From Zerene cesonia (Eukaryota; Arthropoda; Insecta; Lepidoptera; Pieridae), in assembly GCF_012273895.1 (NCBI RefSeq), contig NC_052118.1, forward strand, positions 186,001 through 250,000: DNA of 64,000 nucleotides. The letters are read 5' to 3'. Of the stretch, positions 12,001-23,336 are shown piece by piece. The first letter of the stretch is position 1, and each line of letters opens with the position of its first letter. Both the position numbers and the translations under genes were made by a program. Below the pieces are notes generated by a model. It was given only the letters and a program-made list of their open reading frames with translations, did not search any database and was not told the DNA's origin.

Positions 12001-15000
12001 CACGTGTTTTACTATTTTTAAAACTGCAGGTTTATTTATAACAATTACTAAACATTTTCAGTCTCCAAACTCGGAGACATTTCCACGTGAGAGAATGTAT
12101 CGCATCACTACCATGTACCCTGAAGATCCTCGAGCTCCCTTCTACAATCCCGATAAGAAGGAGATGGAGCCCATGGCACGGCTCTACCTGACGCGGGAGA
12201 AGGTCATCTCCCGGGGATGTGATGAGGAGACGTTGCAGAGCTTTGTCGCTGAGGAAGCCGAGAATAGCCAGTCCGTGGATAGGCGTAAGTAATCGGTTGG
12301 GAAGGAGACTATTGGAAGGAGAAAGGAGACGACTAATTTTTTACGACATAAATATGATCAATAAAACATAGATATAATGGATCTGTAACTATATTGTAGA
12401 TACGAATAACTTTTTCTATTGTAAATTAAAATTTTATTTATTTTCGATGGGAAAAATAATTTAAAGTGAATCAAGAGGTGATTTTAGATTTCTACGTATG
12501 ATATGTCCTATTAAGTTAATCTGTATTCTTGTTTTCTTTTCGTTTTGTTTCTCGTGTACTTACACGAACCAAAACTAGTTTGAATTAAATTTGAATCCCG
12601 CCCAATGATCGACTTTTTGTCTTATCTTTATATTTTCCAAATTGTTATAAATTGTTATTATAATAATAACAAAGTGAAATACTACACTGCTTATGAAACG
12701 TGTCGCAGCGGAGTGCGCGGTGACGGAGTGGAGCGCGTGGTCGGCGTGCTCGGTGTCGTGCGGCAAGGGGCTGCGCATGCGCACGCGCGAGTACCGCCTG
12801 CCGCAGAAGGCGCAGATGTTCGCGTGCGACCGCCAGCTCGTGTCCAAGGAGATGTGCGTCGCCGCGGTGCCCGAGTGCGAGTTAGTATTGTCCTCATATG
12901 GTAATTCTGACATCATTTTAAATTATATAGCAGACCAATACACTCCATTTAGGATGGATGTTTATGGCTTATGGTTTTCAAACAGCTACTATGAAACTAT
13001 CCGTAGTATTGTATCTGCATAATGCATGTAACTTGTACATATACTAGATACGTAACGGTAGATAAACTTAGACATGGATTTCATATAAAAACATATAATT
13101 TTTTAGAGGAGACAACAACGCAGACGAGGAGGAAAACGACTTTAATGCTCCTACAGAGGACGTGGAAGGGATCTGCAAGACGTCGGAGTGGAGCGAGTGG
13201 AGCGAGTGCTCCGTCACGTGTGGCGTCGGCGTGTCCACCCGCAGGAGGCATTTCCTCAATCATATGGGCATTAAGAAGTGCCCCTTGGTGCAAGTTGGTC
13301 AGTTGATATCCCAAAGGGATTTAAATTTAATAAAATTACAAAATATGATTGTTAATGTTTGTCCTTGACCGAATGTATATGGAATCTAATATTTTATTCT
13401 AAATTTGTATATGAGCAAGACTTTAAGTTGCTGATGTGCCTGCATTAACAGTAGACAATTTCGGAATACCCATCCTTCATCAATCGTTTTCATCATGTTC
13501 GATCGCGTATATATCAATTACTATGTATTTCGTTCGATCGGACTCTAAATAGATTTCTTTTAGTCTCTCTTTCGAGTACGGTCTGATGATTGTGTGGAAC
13601 TTCCAGAGGACACCCGCAAGTGCATGCAGCCGCAGTGCACGGAGCAGGAGCAGGACATATCGGACCCGACGTGCCCGACGAGCGAGTGGGCGGCGTGGTC
13701 GCCGTGCTCGGCCTCGTGCGGGCGCGGCGTGCGCTTCCGCACGCGCCTGCTGCTGGTGCCGGCCGACCGCCAGCGCGACTGCTCCGCGCGCGTCGAGCTG
13801 CTGCAGCAGCGGCCCTGCCAGGAGCGGGACGACTGCGCGCTCGACATGCCCACCGCCAAGCGTGAGTACCTCACCCTAGCCACTTCGTACCTTCGACCTT
13901 GATACACACTCGAATTGCAGTAGTTGTAAGACAAATGATGATGTATGAAAACTTTTAAAGATGGTGTGAATAAGTTCACTTTCGTCATCGTAAAAGTGCT
14001 TATAAACCTGCAATTTTACGCGAATTACGAATTTCTTGTTTTAAAGCATTCATCGAGGTATGTCTCTATTCTGCCCCAGGTTTTACTCGCATTGCGTCTG
14101 GAAGAAATTTACATTTTGGAAAAACTCATCCAAAAAATATGTTTTAATTTCGATATCCAATTGAATCTTTTAGTAAAATTAACTCGTAAAACAACAACAA
14201 GAGATTTCAAACATGAAGGAAAATGGTGAGATCAGTTGAACCTAGTAAATATTATTTATCTTGTATTTATCAAGCGTGTCCATTTAATTTATCCGGATGT
14301 TGCATCTCATTGTACGATAGTAAACCTGTTATTATCCTATTCTAGTAAACAAACATTTATACTGTTAATTCTCAGTATCACTTAGATTTGTTCTATGAAT
14401 TTACAGTTGGGTAGAACTGATAATGTAAATATTTTGTACTCCTGGATAGTTTCAATAAGGGACTGATTTATTTTTATGATAATCTGTTCCTGATACCTAT
14501 AGTGGTGAAAATGCTTAGTTGATAATTATGGAGTATTACCGTATTTGATTTAATTAAATTTTTACAATACACCGGAGGCCCGTTAAATAATAAAAAGAAC
14601 TATACTAAATTAAAATGACAAGTAATAGCTTTTGCATATAATAGTAATATTAATACCGGTTCTCCCAGTTAAAATTTAAAAAGGTAGGAGTAAAACACAC
14701 AAAAAAGTTCAATTGAGACCCTTATCCTTTTTACAAATCGGTAAAAAAGATTGACATTGACTATATCGTGTTATTTGCATTGAACAAAAAGTATGTTCGT
14801 CCTTTTTTGATTCCGTCTTTCTTTTTGTTATTTTATTTGTTTATGTCTAGACGTAAAGCCTTATATTTTTGATCAGGTATTTGCATGGAAGCGCCGGAGA
14901 CGGGCCCGTGCCGCGGCGTGTACCAGCGCTGGGCATTCGTTGCCATGAAGGGCATGTGCATCCCCTTCACCTACGGCGGTTGCCGTGGCAACCAGAACAA

Positions 15001-18000
15001 CTTCCTCACGCAGGAGGAGTGTATGGACACTTGCAAGGTTCTTATGGGTGAGTTTTTGGTAATTTGTGAGTGCCTATGTAACGCCTGCGTGTGATAGCAG
15101 TTGCCACAGCGACCACAATAAGTGTGAGGCGCTTGATGAATTCTCTTAAAAAATACGCTGTACAGTTTTCTTTATGTTTTTATTATTTATTGTTATTGTT
15201 TGTTTTACTATAATTAGTTGTTGAACCCCTAAATACAACATTTTTGTAATAGGCACGAGCTAGTCAAGATTCTAAAATAATCTAATAAATTCCTGTTACT
15301 TCACTCAAATTACAGAAACATTTTTCAATGAATTTAATTTCTTTTATATGAATTCTCTGAATTTCCACTGTAATTGTGCTGATAGTGACCTAAGCTTGAG
15401 TCATAGATAATATAAATCTGTGACGAGACCTAGTGATGTCATGTTCGTCATACCAGCTCTGATTTACTTTTGAGTTTAAAGGTCAGCCATTATGGAGTAT
15501 GACGTAAGCAGTAATTATATTACGATTAAGTGAAAGGCACCATGCAAGTTCTATCTACAACTCAAACCATTCATTGTTTGTTATCATATATGTTTCTAGT
15601 AAAAATAACTTCTAGTCTGCATAATAAAATTATTATTCAGAGAAATATTGAAGAAAATAGGTGACTTGATTGAAGTAACTATAAAAACTTTTAACTTTAT
15701 ACTACAAATCCTAATATTATAAATGCGAAAGTTTGTAAGGATGTGTGTATGTGTTTCTTGCTCTTTCACGTAAAAACTACTGAACGGATTGCAATGAAAT
15801 TTGGTATGTAGATGGACAACTGGAATAACATGTAGGCAACTTTTTATCCCGATATTCCTACGGGATACGAACTTACGCGGATGAAACCGGGGTGCGGGGT
15901 GCTAGTGGTTCCGATTATGATCACCATTCTCACGTTTGTTAAAGGGTTATTTATGTACTTGTCGGTAAAATTTATCAGTGATAAGAGATGTCAAATGTCT
16001 GTCCTACAAGGGGGGACTGGATTTTACATCAATATAAACCAAACGCAAGAAAATACAATATAAATAAAAAATAAAATAAATTTCAGGCGGCGGTGCCCCC
16101 GGCGCAGTGGTGCCCCCAAATAACCAGTTCGTCCCCGGAGTGAGCACCAACTACCCCGGTCTGAGTATCAACTCCATTGTGCCCGTCCCACCAATAGTTA
16201 GCGGTAAGAATATAACTGATAAGGTACTCTGATAGTAGTCGTTGACTTATTACCTACAAGCGCATTTAGAGGTGTACTTATTTGTACATATTTATGAATG
16301 AAAATGAAATAAAAAATGATGGTTTAGCTTAATAACAAAACTTGGCTATATTATAAAGGACCGTTTCCTTTTTTTCACCCTTCCCAGTCCATTATTGCTT
16401 TCCAGGCGTCAATCCTTTCCTTGTCCCTTAGCCCTTATCGCGGGCAACGCTTTCGCAGACAATACTCTGAATATTCGCTCATGAGCGGTGGTGATCGCTT
16501 GAAATCAGGCGAACTATCAACTCAGTTGCGCTGCGACATTTCTTATGTCTCTCTGTCTCCTATAATTGACTTTTAAATTAATAATGTTACTATCGCAGCG
16601 GTAGGTATAGTTTCTTTTAATAACACTTCAAAAATATATCATCCGGCTAAGTTAGAGTCGCAACTAATTATATCCAAAATTACCGAATAACGTCTTCTTC
16701 TACGCAATGATTNNNNNNNNNNNNNNNNNNNNNNNNNNNNNNNNNNNNNNNNNNNNNNNNNNNNNNNNNNNNNNNNNNNNNNNNNNNNNNNNNNNNNNNN
16801 NNNNNNNNNNNNNNNNNNNNNNNNNNNNNNNNNNNNNNNNNNNNNNNNNNNNNNNNNNNNNNNNNNNNNNNNNNNNNNNNNNNNNNNNNNNNNNNNNNNN
16901 NNNNNNNNNNNNNNNNNNNNNNNNNNNNNNNNNNNNNNNNNNNNNNNNNNNNNNNNNNNNNNNNNNNNNNNNNNNNNNNNNNNNNNNNNNNNNNNNNNNN
17001 NNNNNNNNNNNNNNNNNNNNNNNNNNNNNNNNNNNNNNNNNNNNNNNNNNNNNNNNNNNNNNNNNNNNNNNNNNNNNNNNNNNNNNNNNNNNNNNNNNNN
17101 NNNNNNNNNNNNNNNNNNNNNNNNNNNNNNNNNNNNNNNNNNNNNNNNNNNNNNNNNNNNNNNNNNNNNNNNNNNNNNNNNNNNNNNNNNNNNNNNNNNN
17201 NNNNNNNNNNNNNNNNNNNNNNNNNNNNNNNNNNNNNNNNNNNNNNNNNNNNNNNNNNNNNNNNNNNNNNNNNNNNNNNNNNNNNNNNNNNNNNNNNNNN
17301 NNNNNNNNNNNNNNNNNNNNNNNNNNNNNNNNNNNNNNNNNNNNNNNNNNNNNNNNNNNNNNNNNNNNNNNNNNNNNNNNNNNNNNNNNNNNNNNNNNNN
17401 NNNNNNNNNNNNNNNNNNNNNNNNNNNNNNNNNNNNNNNNNNNNNNNNNNNNNNNNNNNNNNNNNNNNNNNNNNNNNNNNNNNNNNNNNNNNNNNNNNNN
17501 NNNNNNNNNNNNNNNNNNNNNNNNNNNNNNNNNNNNNNNNNNNNNNNNNNNNNNNNNNNNNNNNNNNNNNNNNNNNNNNNNNNNNNNNNNNNNNNNNNNN
17601 NNNNNNNNNNNNNNNNNNNNNNNNNNNNNNNNNNNNNNNNNNNNNNNNNNNNNNNNNNNNNNNNNNNNNNNNNNNNNNNNNNNNNNNNNNNNNNNNNNNN
17701 NNNNNNNNNNNNTATTATTTTGTACAATTTACTTAATACGTATTTTGTACGTATACAAGGTCTGCAAACAAACGACTGCCAGCTGGGCCCGTGGAGCGAG
17801 TGGAGCCGCTGCAGCGTGTCGTGCGGCATCGGCTACCAGGAGCGCAAGCGAACTGTTTTGGTGAGTCGATGCCTATAAGTTTCTTACTTTTGGCAGATTT
17901 CTTTCTCGTAATTTGAAAAGTGCTTTGTTAAGTTTTCCGATTACTTCGGTATTCCAGAATTCGTGGAGCTCTCTGATGCTTATTAAATAAAAATAAAAAT

Positions 18001-20179
18001 TAGGGGACCATTTTCGGGAATTAAAAAATACATATTCTTCTACTGCTAGGAGAGGTCGTCTATCGCCGGAATTTAATTCAGTATGATAAATTTAGGATAA
18101 AATTCAATAGCACTTGAAATACGATTATTTATTGTGTAAAAAAATTCAAAGTCTCTTTATTAAATCTTATACGTCGAGGGCTGTAAGAATGTTTTGATTT
18201 CATTTGTTTGGTTTTTGAATTTTCTTTTTGATCGCGAAAAACATGTTTGGGAAACGTCGCTCTACACAGAGGAGGTAATCAAATCCGCCAAGTCTGTTGA
18301 TTTGTTATTAAACACTAACAAATGTATTTAGATGTTAGTGAGGTGCTCGGAACGCGATACAAATCAATCGTCCGTTCGATAATAAATGTTTAACTTCTGT
18401 ACACAAACTGTATGTTCTAGATATTTTAACGACCTAGCTCATAACAAGCGTCTAGGTTTTCTTTATATTCTATTAGGAGTTTACTAAACCGCACATGAAA
18501 TTTGACATTGTTGTTTTCTTTAGAACGTCTTAATTATTTATGGAATTGAATACGTAAGTAGCTGAATACGTATAGATATTTTAAAACCGATCGCTGCAAA
18601 ATGAATGTCAATTATGATATCACGAATGCTGTTGCCAAAGAATGTAGTTCTTGTATTGTAATAAATGTTTAAAAGTTTCGATTGGACGAACAGACGGCCC
18701 TTGAGCGCTCAACTACTTTAGCTATAAAACTATTTCGGAAGCCTAGCTCGTTTTACGGCGGCCGTAGTGGAGTTTACATTTTAATATTATAAACGGAAAC
18801 TATGCTTTGATGTATCTTTATAAACTCGCTGTCACTAGATGGTTCGACGTGTTTACATGGAAGAACAATTCTAATATTTAAAAAAATATATTAAAACGGT
18901 TTATTTAAATTTATGACGAGATATAATGAAAATAGAGATCATGAGTGATCATTTAAAATTATATAACGTCTGAATACTGTCGGATTATCGGATGTCGGAT
19001 TTAAAATTGGTCTATATTATGTGGTTTTTGTAGCAGAATATAGTATCTTTCTAGATGTAGTAGTAGTTTTCATAATAAATGCCTACTTACATCACTTTCC
19101 GAACCTAAAATAATTTTACTTCGATTGGTTGAATTATGTAAAAACGGTATCAAATTGGGTTAATGCAGGTCAAAATAATCGATGGTGCCACCACGCCGCA
19201 GTGTGTCGCAAATCATTCGACCGTTTTAATTTGTTTGTTTGAAATATTTTGATATTGATTCATATAAATACGCTATACTAGTGGCGTAGCTAGGGGGACA
19301 AGGGCCCTGGTGCATAGGGAAAGAATCGGGCCCTCCTCCCTGCTGAGGTTAGAGGGCCCCCTGAGCTCCGGGGCCTTGGTGCACTGCACCACCTGGCCCT
19401 ATGATAGCTACGCCACTGCGCTATACTGTGTCTATTATAAATACAATAAAGTGTATTTACTGTATCACTCAGGGATTATATGTGGCGACTAGACTATCGT
19501 TTCGTTTTAATTCGCTTTTCGAATGAATAATATGGCCATCATTACATACATTTTCCTAAAAACGGATACTTAGTCATGTTTCTTATATTCTCTGATATAT
19601 AATTATGAATAAAAAATAAACGTAAAGCGATAAAAATGACATTCAATGTAACCATTTGTCATCACAATGTGGCACGTGTAGCGGAAGTCGCTTCTGTTCG
19701 GCATTATCATTTATCGAACATTGAAATACGATTGTTAATTTATATTTCACCTAAAAGGGGACAAGAAAACAATGTTTTGGTTTTTATTGTATCAAAATTA
19801 TTTACCTTTAAAATACAAAGATGACTGCAAGTAGCATTTGTGTATTAGCAAGTAATATTACGATCGTATTTTTTATTCATACTATTTCAAAGTTAATGAT
19901 TAATAAAGTTTTTAATTATGTCATGTATCGTATTCGAGGATGGACATATTCGTTTATAACAAATCGTTAAAATGAACAACAGTCTAGTCTAGTCAGTAGG
20001 TAATTTATCACCATCATTCTGTTTAAAGGATCTTTGACGTAGAAAATTTCTTAAAAGATCTAGAAACATAAATGCAACTAATATTATTGTTATCGTTGTT
20101 TCAGGCACAGCCAGGCCCCGGAGGCGCGCCTTGTCCGACGCGTCTTTCTCGACGAAGACGCTGCACAAGAAATTGTTAA
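8831..20179 (+). CDS. Spondin-1 / fat-spondin-like secreted matrix protein
   Basis: Fourteen coding exons join in frame at GT-AG sites: 8831-9008, 9895-10147, 10322-10445, 10683-10837, 11223-11401, 11654-11784, 12062-12284, 12709-12880, 13107-13297, 13577-13861, 14877-15047, 16087-16203, 17760-17860 and 20105-20179. They predict 784 residues. Layout: signal peptide (1 to about 22), Reeler (about 25-165), Spondin_N (about 186-385), TSP1 at about 417-471, 495-535 and 568-630, Kunitz 633-683, Pro-rich linker 688-726, last TSP1 733-784. Family knowledge: F-spondin-type proteins are secreted extracellular-matrix adhesion proteins of nerve and muscle, and Drosophila fat-spondin shares the Kunitz domain. 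The matrix role here is inferred. The start codon is the only ATG giving a signal peptide after a good acceptor. The 1,000-N gap lies in an intron whose flanking exons splice in frame directly, but a hidden exon is possible. Confidence 0.9.
9895..10147 (+). CDS. Spondin exon: Reeler domain core
   Basis: Residues 60-143. The exon shows the Reeler pattern VTLVGSRTHDVVQQF, then GQFQLF, a conserved Cys, and a WKAPPAGSGCV end. Acceptor TTTCAG, donor GTAAGT. Confidence 0.9.
10322..10445 (+). CDS. Spondin exon: Reeler end, Cys-rich linker
   Basis: Residues 144-185. It reads KAMVYENVSKWYAEDGQLTK followed by a Cys-rich stretch with SDCCACDDAKYK that leads into Spondin_N. Acceptor CACAG, donor GTACGG. 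Confidence 0.88.
10683..10837 (+). CDS. Spondin exon: Spondin_N domain, first part
   Basis: Residues 186-236. LVFEGLWSAQTHPKDFP and LWLTHFSDVIGATH are hallmark Spondin_N motifs. Acceptor TTTTAG, donor GTATGG. Confidence 0.92.
11081..11140. repeat. Minisatellite, unit about CATCCTC
   Basis: A tandem array of seven-base units of the type CATCCTC in the spondin intron between 10837 and 11223. Interruptions include one extra T and one CACC. Purely pyrimidine on the plus strand apart from single A residues. Confidence 0.8.
11223..11401 (+). CDS. Spondin exon: Spondin_N domain, middle
   Basis: Residues 237-296, with RSLAEWGSVGLLERELR and a conserved GLWHPKVNSNTSATF segment. NTS at about 276 is a potential N-glycosylation site. 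Donor GTAACC. Confidence 0.9.
11654..11784 (+). CDS. Spondin exon: Spondin_N signature
   Basis: Residues 297-340. GPSPDWVVGVNGLELC is the clearest Spondin_N signature, followed by DLFPYDAGTDNGISYM. The donor GTTCGT is weaker than the others, but the frame continues cleanly. Confidence 0.9.
12062..12284 (+). CDS. Spondin exon: Spondin_N end and linker
   Basis: Residues 341-414. SPNSETFPRERMYRITTMYP completes Spondin_N, then MARLYLTREKVISRGCD and an acidic linker lead to the first TSP1. Donor GTAAGT. Confidence 0.9.
12709..12880 (+). CDS. Spondin exon: TSP1 repeat 1
   Basis: Residues 415-471. ECAVTEWSAWSACSVSCGKG holds the WxxW C-mannosylation pattern and the CxxSCG O-fucosylation pattern of TSP1 repeats. 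The donor is GTTAGT. Confidence 0.9.
13107..13297 (+). CDS. Spondin exon: acidic linker and TSP1 repeat 2
   Basis: Residues 472-535. An acidic stretch (DNNADEEENDFNAPTEDVE) precedes TSEWSEWSECSVTCGVG, a TSP1 repeat with WSEW and CSVTCG. Donor GTCAGT. Confidence 0.9.
13577..13861 (+). CDS. Spondin exon: end of TSP1-2, TSP1 repeat 3
   Basis: Residues 536-630. The start finishes the Cys pattern of repeat 2 (RKCMQPQC), then SEWAAWSPCSASCGRG begins repeat 3. The acceptor is the CGAG at 13575-13576. An earlier TTTTAG at about 13559-13562 would give an in-frame stop, so it is rejected. Donor GTGAGT. Confidence 0.87.
13862..14876 (+). other. Spondin intron, nothing recognised
   Basis: About 1 kb of AT-rich intron between TSP1-3 and the Kunitz exon. 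I see no repeat family, hidden exon or RNA gene in it. Confidence 0.6.
14877..15047 (+). CDS. Spondin exon: Kunitz (BPTI-type) domain
   Basis: Residues 631-687. Six cysteines at 633, 642, 658, 666, 679 and 683 have canonical Kunitz spacing, with GPCRG, FTYGGCRGNQNNF and EECMDTC. By alignment to BPTI the P1 residue is Arg643, which is compatible with inhibition of trypsin-like proteases. Activity is inferred only. The whole domain sits in one exon. Confidence 0.93.
15709..15905 (+). mobile_element. Helitron-like element in spondin intron
   Basis: Starts TCCTAATATTATAAATGCG after an A and ends GGGGTGCTAG before a T. It is the same family as the copy at 6437-6636 and lacks coding capacity. Confidence 0.6.
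16087..16203 (+). CDS. Spondin exon: Pro-rich linker
   Basis: Residues 688-726. Gly/Pro/Val-rich, cysteine-free sequence (for example GGGAPGAVVPPNNQFVPG) links the Kunitz domain to the last TSP1 repeat. Acceptor TTTCAG, donor GTAAGA. Confidence 0.85.
16356..16541 (+). mobile_element. Diverged SINE-like copy
   Basis: Shares CCAGTCCATT, CGTCAATCCTTTCCTTGTCC and GGTGGTGATCGCTTG with the copy at 4964-5174, but has no poly-A. It lies in a spondin intron next to the gap. Confidence 0.6.
16713..17712. other. Assembly gap (1,000 N) in spondin intron
   Basis: Exactly 1,000 N, probably of unknown true size. The flanking exons (ending 16203, starting 17760) are phase-compatible, so nothing need be missing, but extra cassettes cannot be excluded. 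Confidence 0.99.
17760..17860 (+). CDS. Spondin exon: TSP1 repeat 4, first half
   Basis: Residues 727-760. DCQLGPWSEWSRCSVSCGIG carries WSEW and CSVSCG. The acceptor ACAAG at 17758-17759 has a poor pyrimidine tract, partly because the gap begins 47 bases upstream. Donor GTGAGT. Confidence 0.88.
19279..19418. mobile_element. hAT-like MITE with 8-bp target duplication
   Basis: Terminal inverted repeats of about 11 bp (left TAGTGGCGTAG, right reverse-complement CAGTGGCGTAG, one mismatch) bound a 140-bp GC-rich noncoding element. Direct 8-bp repeats CGCTATAC lie at 19271-19278 and 19419-19426. The 8-bp duplication and CAGTGGCGTAG ends point to the hAT superfamily. Confidence 0.7.
20105..20179 (+). 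CDS. Spondin terminal exon: end of TSP1 repeat 4
   Basis: Residues 761-784 and a TAA stop at 20177-20179. GGAPCPTRLSRRRRCTRNC gives the last three cysteines of the TSP1 fold (770, 780, 784) and a basic RRRR run. Acceptor TTTCAG. Confidence 0.9.
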   Translation, partial: AQPGPGGAPCPTRLSRRRRCTRNC

Positions 20180-20228
20180 ACTTTTTAGTTAGAAGGTTAA
20201 GCTTGCCCAAAGATTATCATGTATTTTT

Positions 20229-20234
20229 AATAAA
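20229..20234 (+). terminator. Spondin poly-A signal
   Basis: AATAAA lies 50 bases after the stop codon, giving a very short 3' UTR. Confidence 0.6.
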
Positions 20235-22395
20235 GGCTTACACTTATCTTTGTGTTTTAATTTTATTATGAGTAAAAAGGGAGAAAATGTGAATTGATAT
20301 TTAAATGAGATTTTGATGGGTATACCTAAATATACGTAAAATTTAGAATAGAATTAATATAATCAAAATAATAAATTACAGGTAATTAAAATATTTTTTA
20401 TAAAATCTGACTCTCTGGCTTAAAACTTTTATGTTATAAATTTAGAAAATACTTGAATTATACTATCTAATAGGTGGTCCTCCAGTGACACTTTATAATC
20501 ACGTATGTTGCAGCTATTGCTTCGTTGAGCAGGCTAAAACGACATCAGATTTATTTACTGTAGGTAGATTTACCTATATAAAATTACTGTTGATATTAAT
20601 AACTTATAGATGATTTAAGAATTAATACACTGGTTTTAAGTTAATACACAAAAACAAATCCGACACATGCGAATTTCTTTGACCATTCTGGGAGCAAAAC
20701 ACTTTAATATTTATTTTACTGATCATAATTCTGACCACAGTCTGTATTTTTTAAATCGTGAAGCACAAACTTTGTTTATTATGAATTTAATGCGGTAAGA
20801 TCGAAATTAGTCTCTTGTTGGTTTCTTAAATATTCAGATCGCGTCTTATGAGATGACCAAAGTCTACATTCAAGGCAGATTTTTAAAGCCACTCAAGGCT
20901 TTGCGATTATAATCTTTTAAATTCCTTATTCCTCTTAAACAGATTATAATGTTTCTTTGTCCATGTCACTAAAATCACTTGTCTTTATCACTAAAATAGA
21001 TGTAAAAAACAAGGTACAAAATCTACATTTAATTATTATATTTTATTATAAACATAAGCTCATCGTTTGGGCACTGCGAGAAGTTTTACCAAGTCGACAT
21101 AATAATAATAAATCATTTGTGGCCTTATCATTAATGGTGAATGGTAAATGTCACTAGTTACACGTTGCATTTGTGGTTTAGGTTGAAATATCCGAAATGC
21201 GGACGCCACCGACGAACTAACCTTGTCTTCGACGATTAAGAACGTTTGTCATTACTTTGTATTTAACTACTATTTCAAGTATATGGTAATTAAAATATTT
21301 AAATTAATATTACTCGCGAAAGCTCTGAAGAAAGTAATATTGTTTGTTTGTTTCTGCGATATAGCTACTTAAATATTGTTTTGTGATTGCTTGCGTTGTT
21401 TCAATATTTCCTTCTCAGAGTCGAAACAATCTTAGTATAAAAAAATGGGAATGGGTATTCCGTTGCCTGTTGATATATATTTTGTTATAAATAGGTATAA
21501 ATATTTTTGCATAATTTATATACCATATCAGGTAATAGCAATGTAAGCAAAACTATTTCTAAAGCCGTTAGAGAAGTAATACAATTCTATCACAATTATC
21601 CACCGGGGTTCGATCACAATACCCAAATCTTTCGACGCGTAACACCGCGGGAAGAAGATAGCATTTATTATTTAGCATAACCTTGCCCGGGCTATCAACA
21701 CAATCAAACGGAAATTGATGACACCGTAAGTATAGAAAATAATCGATTTGTGAAATAAAAACGATAACTTTTTATTAGTATTTTCCGTTCATCTGCGCTT
21801 CCTGTAATCACGGGCTGCCTCGCAAACGATTGAACGCATCGATAAATTATTACAAAATTACGCTCGATGTTATCTAGATAAGCGGAAATTCATTCTCAGC
21901 ATTTGTTTTTCCTATCTCAATAAAAATAATTGCTAGTATAAAATTTTTCGAGTTGTAAAGAAATCGATGCTCTTTTTAATATCGTCCAATGAATATTTTT
22001 CAAAAATATACCATTTACCATTGTTTTAATCTGAATCATAAATTATAAATAGCAATGCTGTTCTGTATTCCGCAGATTTTTTATTTTAAACAGCAATCTG
22101 AGGCTAAGTATGAATTTTAAACAAACAAGACGAATAATAAAATCGTTTTAAATATTCGTGCCGCGAGTTAAAACAAAACTAAGGTCATTGAACAATACTT
22201 ATCTGCAACAAAAGCGTTTCCGCACTGCTATTTACTAATGGCTACAAAATTACTTTTACGTTTGTAAATTCCGCCATTTACTATGATATCATAATATCAT
22301 TTTAAGTACAGCTTAAATATTTTATTTCAATAAACAATCGTTTTAAATTATGATAAACATATACAATTGTCTTAAACACATATCCTGTATATATA

Positions 22396-22556
22396 CTAAT
22401 GTTATAAAGCCGAAGAGATTGTTTGTTTGTTTGTTTCAACGCGGGAACTACTGGTTCATTTTGAAAAATTATTTCAGTTTTAGATAGCCCATTTACTGGA
22501 GAAGGCTATATATAGGTTATATAAGTACGACGGGCAAAGCCGGGGCGGAGCGCTTT
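22396..22556 (+). mobile_element. Helitron-like or LINE-tail fragment
   Basis: Contains ACTAATGTTATAAAGCCGAA near its left end and GACGGGCAAAGCCGGGGCGG at its right end. The pattern is that of the dispersed family whose other copies read ATTATAAATGCGAAAG to GCGGG. The middle is diverged. Confidence 0.4.
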
Positions 22557-22825
22557 TTATCTATAACCACTCAAATCATGCTCCCCACTACACAAACTGC
22601 ATTGTGGTTTTCTTTGTACCCATTTCATTGACAGACTGTGATATCGTTTGAATATAATATTTGTAATACCACAGAAAACATATTACTATACTAGTAACAC
22701 GCCAGTACTTGCGGTACCTAATAAGAATATCACTATCAAGTAATCAATACGCACCACCTCAACCTATACCAACAGTCTGGGAGCAGCCTCCGCCAGCTTG
22801 ACCTAGAGAGCGCGACCTTGATCTA

Positions 22826-22876
22826 TGACGTCACTGTCCACTGGTGACGTCACACGACGACTGTTCTGTGACGTCT
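22826..22876. promoter_or_regulatory. Cluster of three CRE motifs
   Basis: Perfect palindromes TGACGTCA at 22826-22833 and 22845-22852, and TGACGTCT at 22869-22876, lie within 51 bp. Nuclear-receptor half-site-like words flank them on the left (TTGACCTAG near 22798, CGACCTTGA near 22813). This resembles a bZIP (CREB/ATF) response element or enhancer. The nearest gene is spondin, whose 3' end is 2.6 kb away. Confidence 0.45.
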
Positions 22877-23336
22877 TCTACTAATGTTTTATCTGGGATT
22901 TGGTTGGCAGCAATCTCCACTCGTTAAAGGATTAACTTACATTTTTGATTATCTAGATGAGATTTTGTTTGAACGTACCTGAAATAAAGAGACATTGTAT
23001 TACAAACAAGTAGATACCAGAGGTTTGCATGTGTTATAAATAATATTAGTGGTTTTAATTATCTTTTAAACAGGTAAGATATATTTATAATTTATACAAA
23101 TTGACACCAAATCCATAAATTGTTACACTCTATTTTTCGTTAAATATTTGAGTAAAAGAAAGCCGCAATCGAATCAACGGTTTAACAATCAATTGTTTAA
23201 CCTATTTATATCTCCAGTAACTTTTTCACCATTTTCTCGATACGAAATAAATGTATTGTTGAGGTTTGTTGGTGCTTTAACGAATGTGTAGGCGTAAGAA
23301 ATTATGAAGGAATTAAGGACAATAATGCAAATAAAA

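Noticed and set aside
13560..13576. TTTTAG acceptor for the TSP1-3 exon
   Set aside because: Splicing there gives an in-frame TGA within eight codons. The acceptor ending 13576 keeps the frame and the Cys pattern.
16639..17864. Long open frames through the 16.7-17.7 kb gap
   Set aside because: They consist almost wholly of N; only the exon at 17760-17860 is real.
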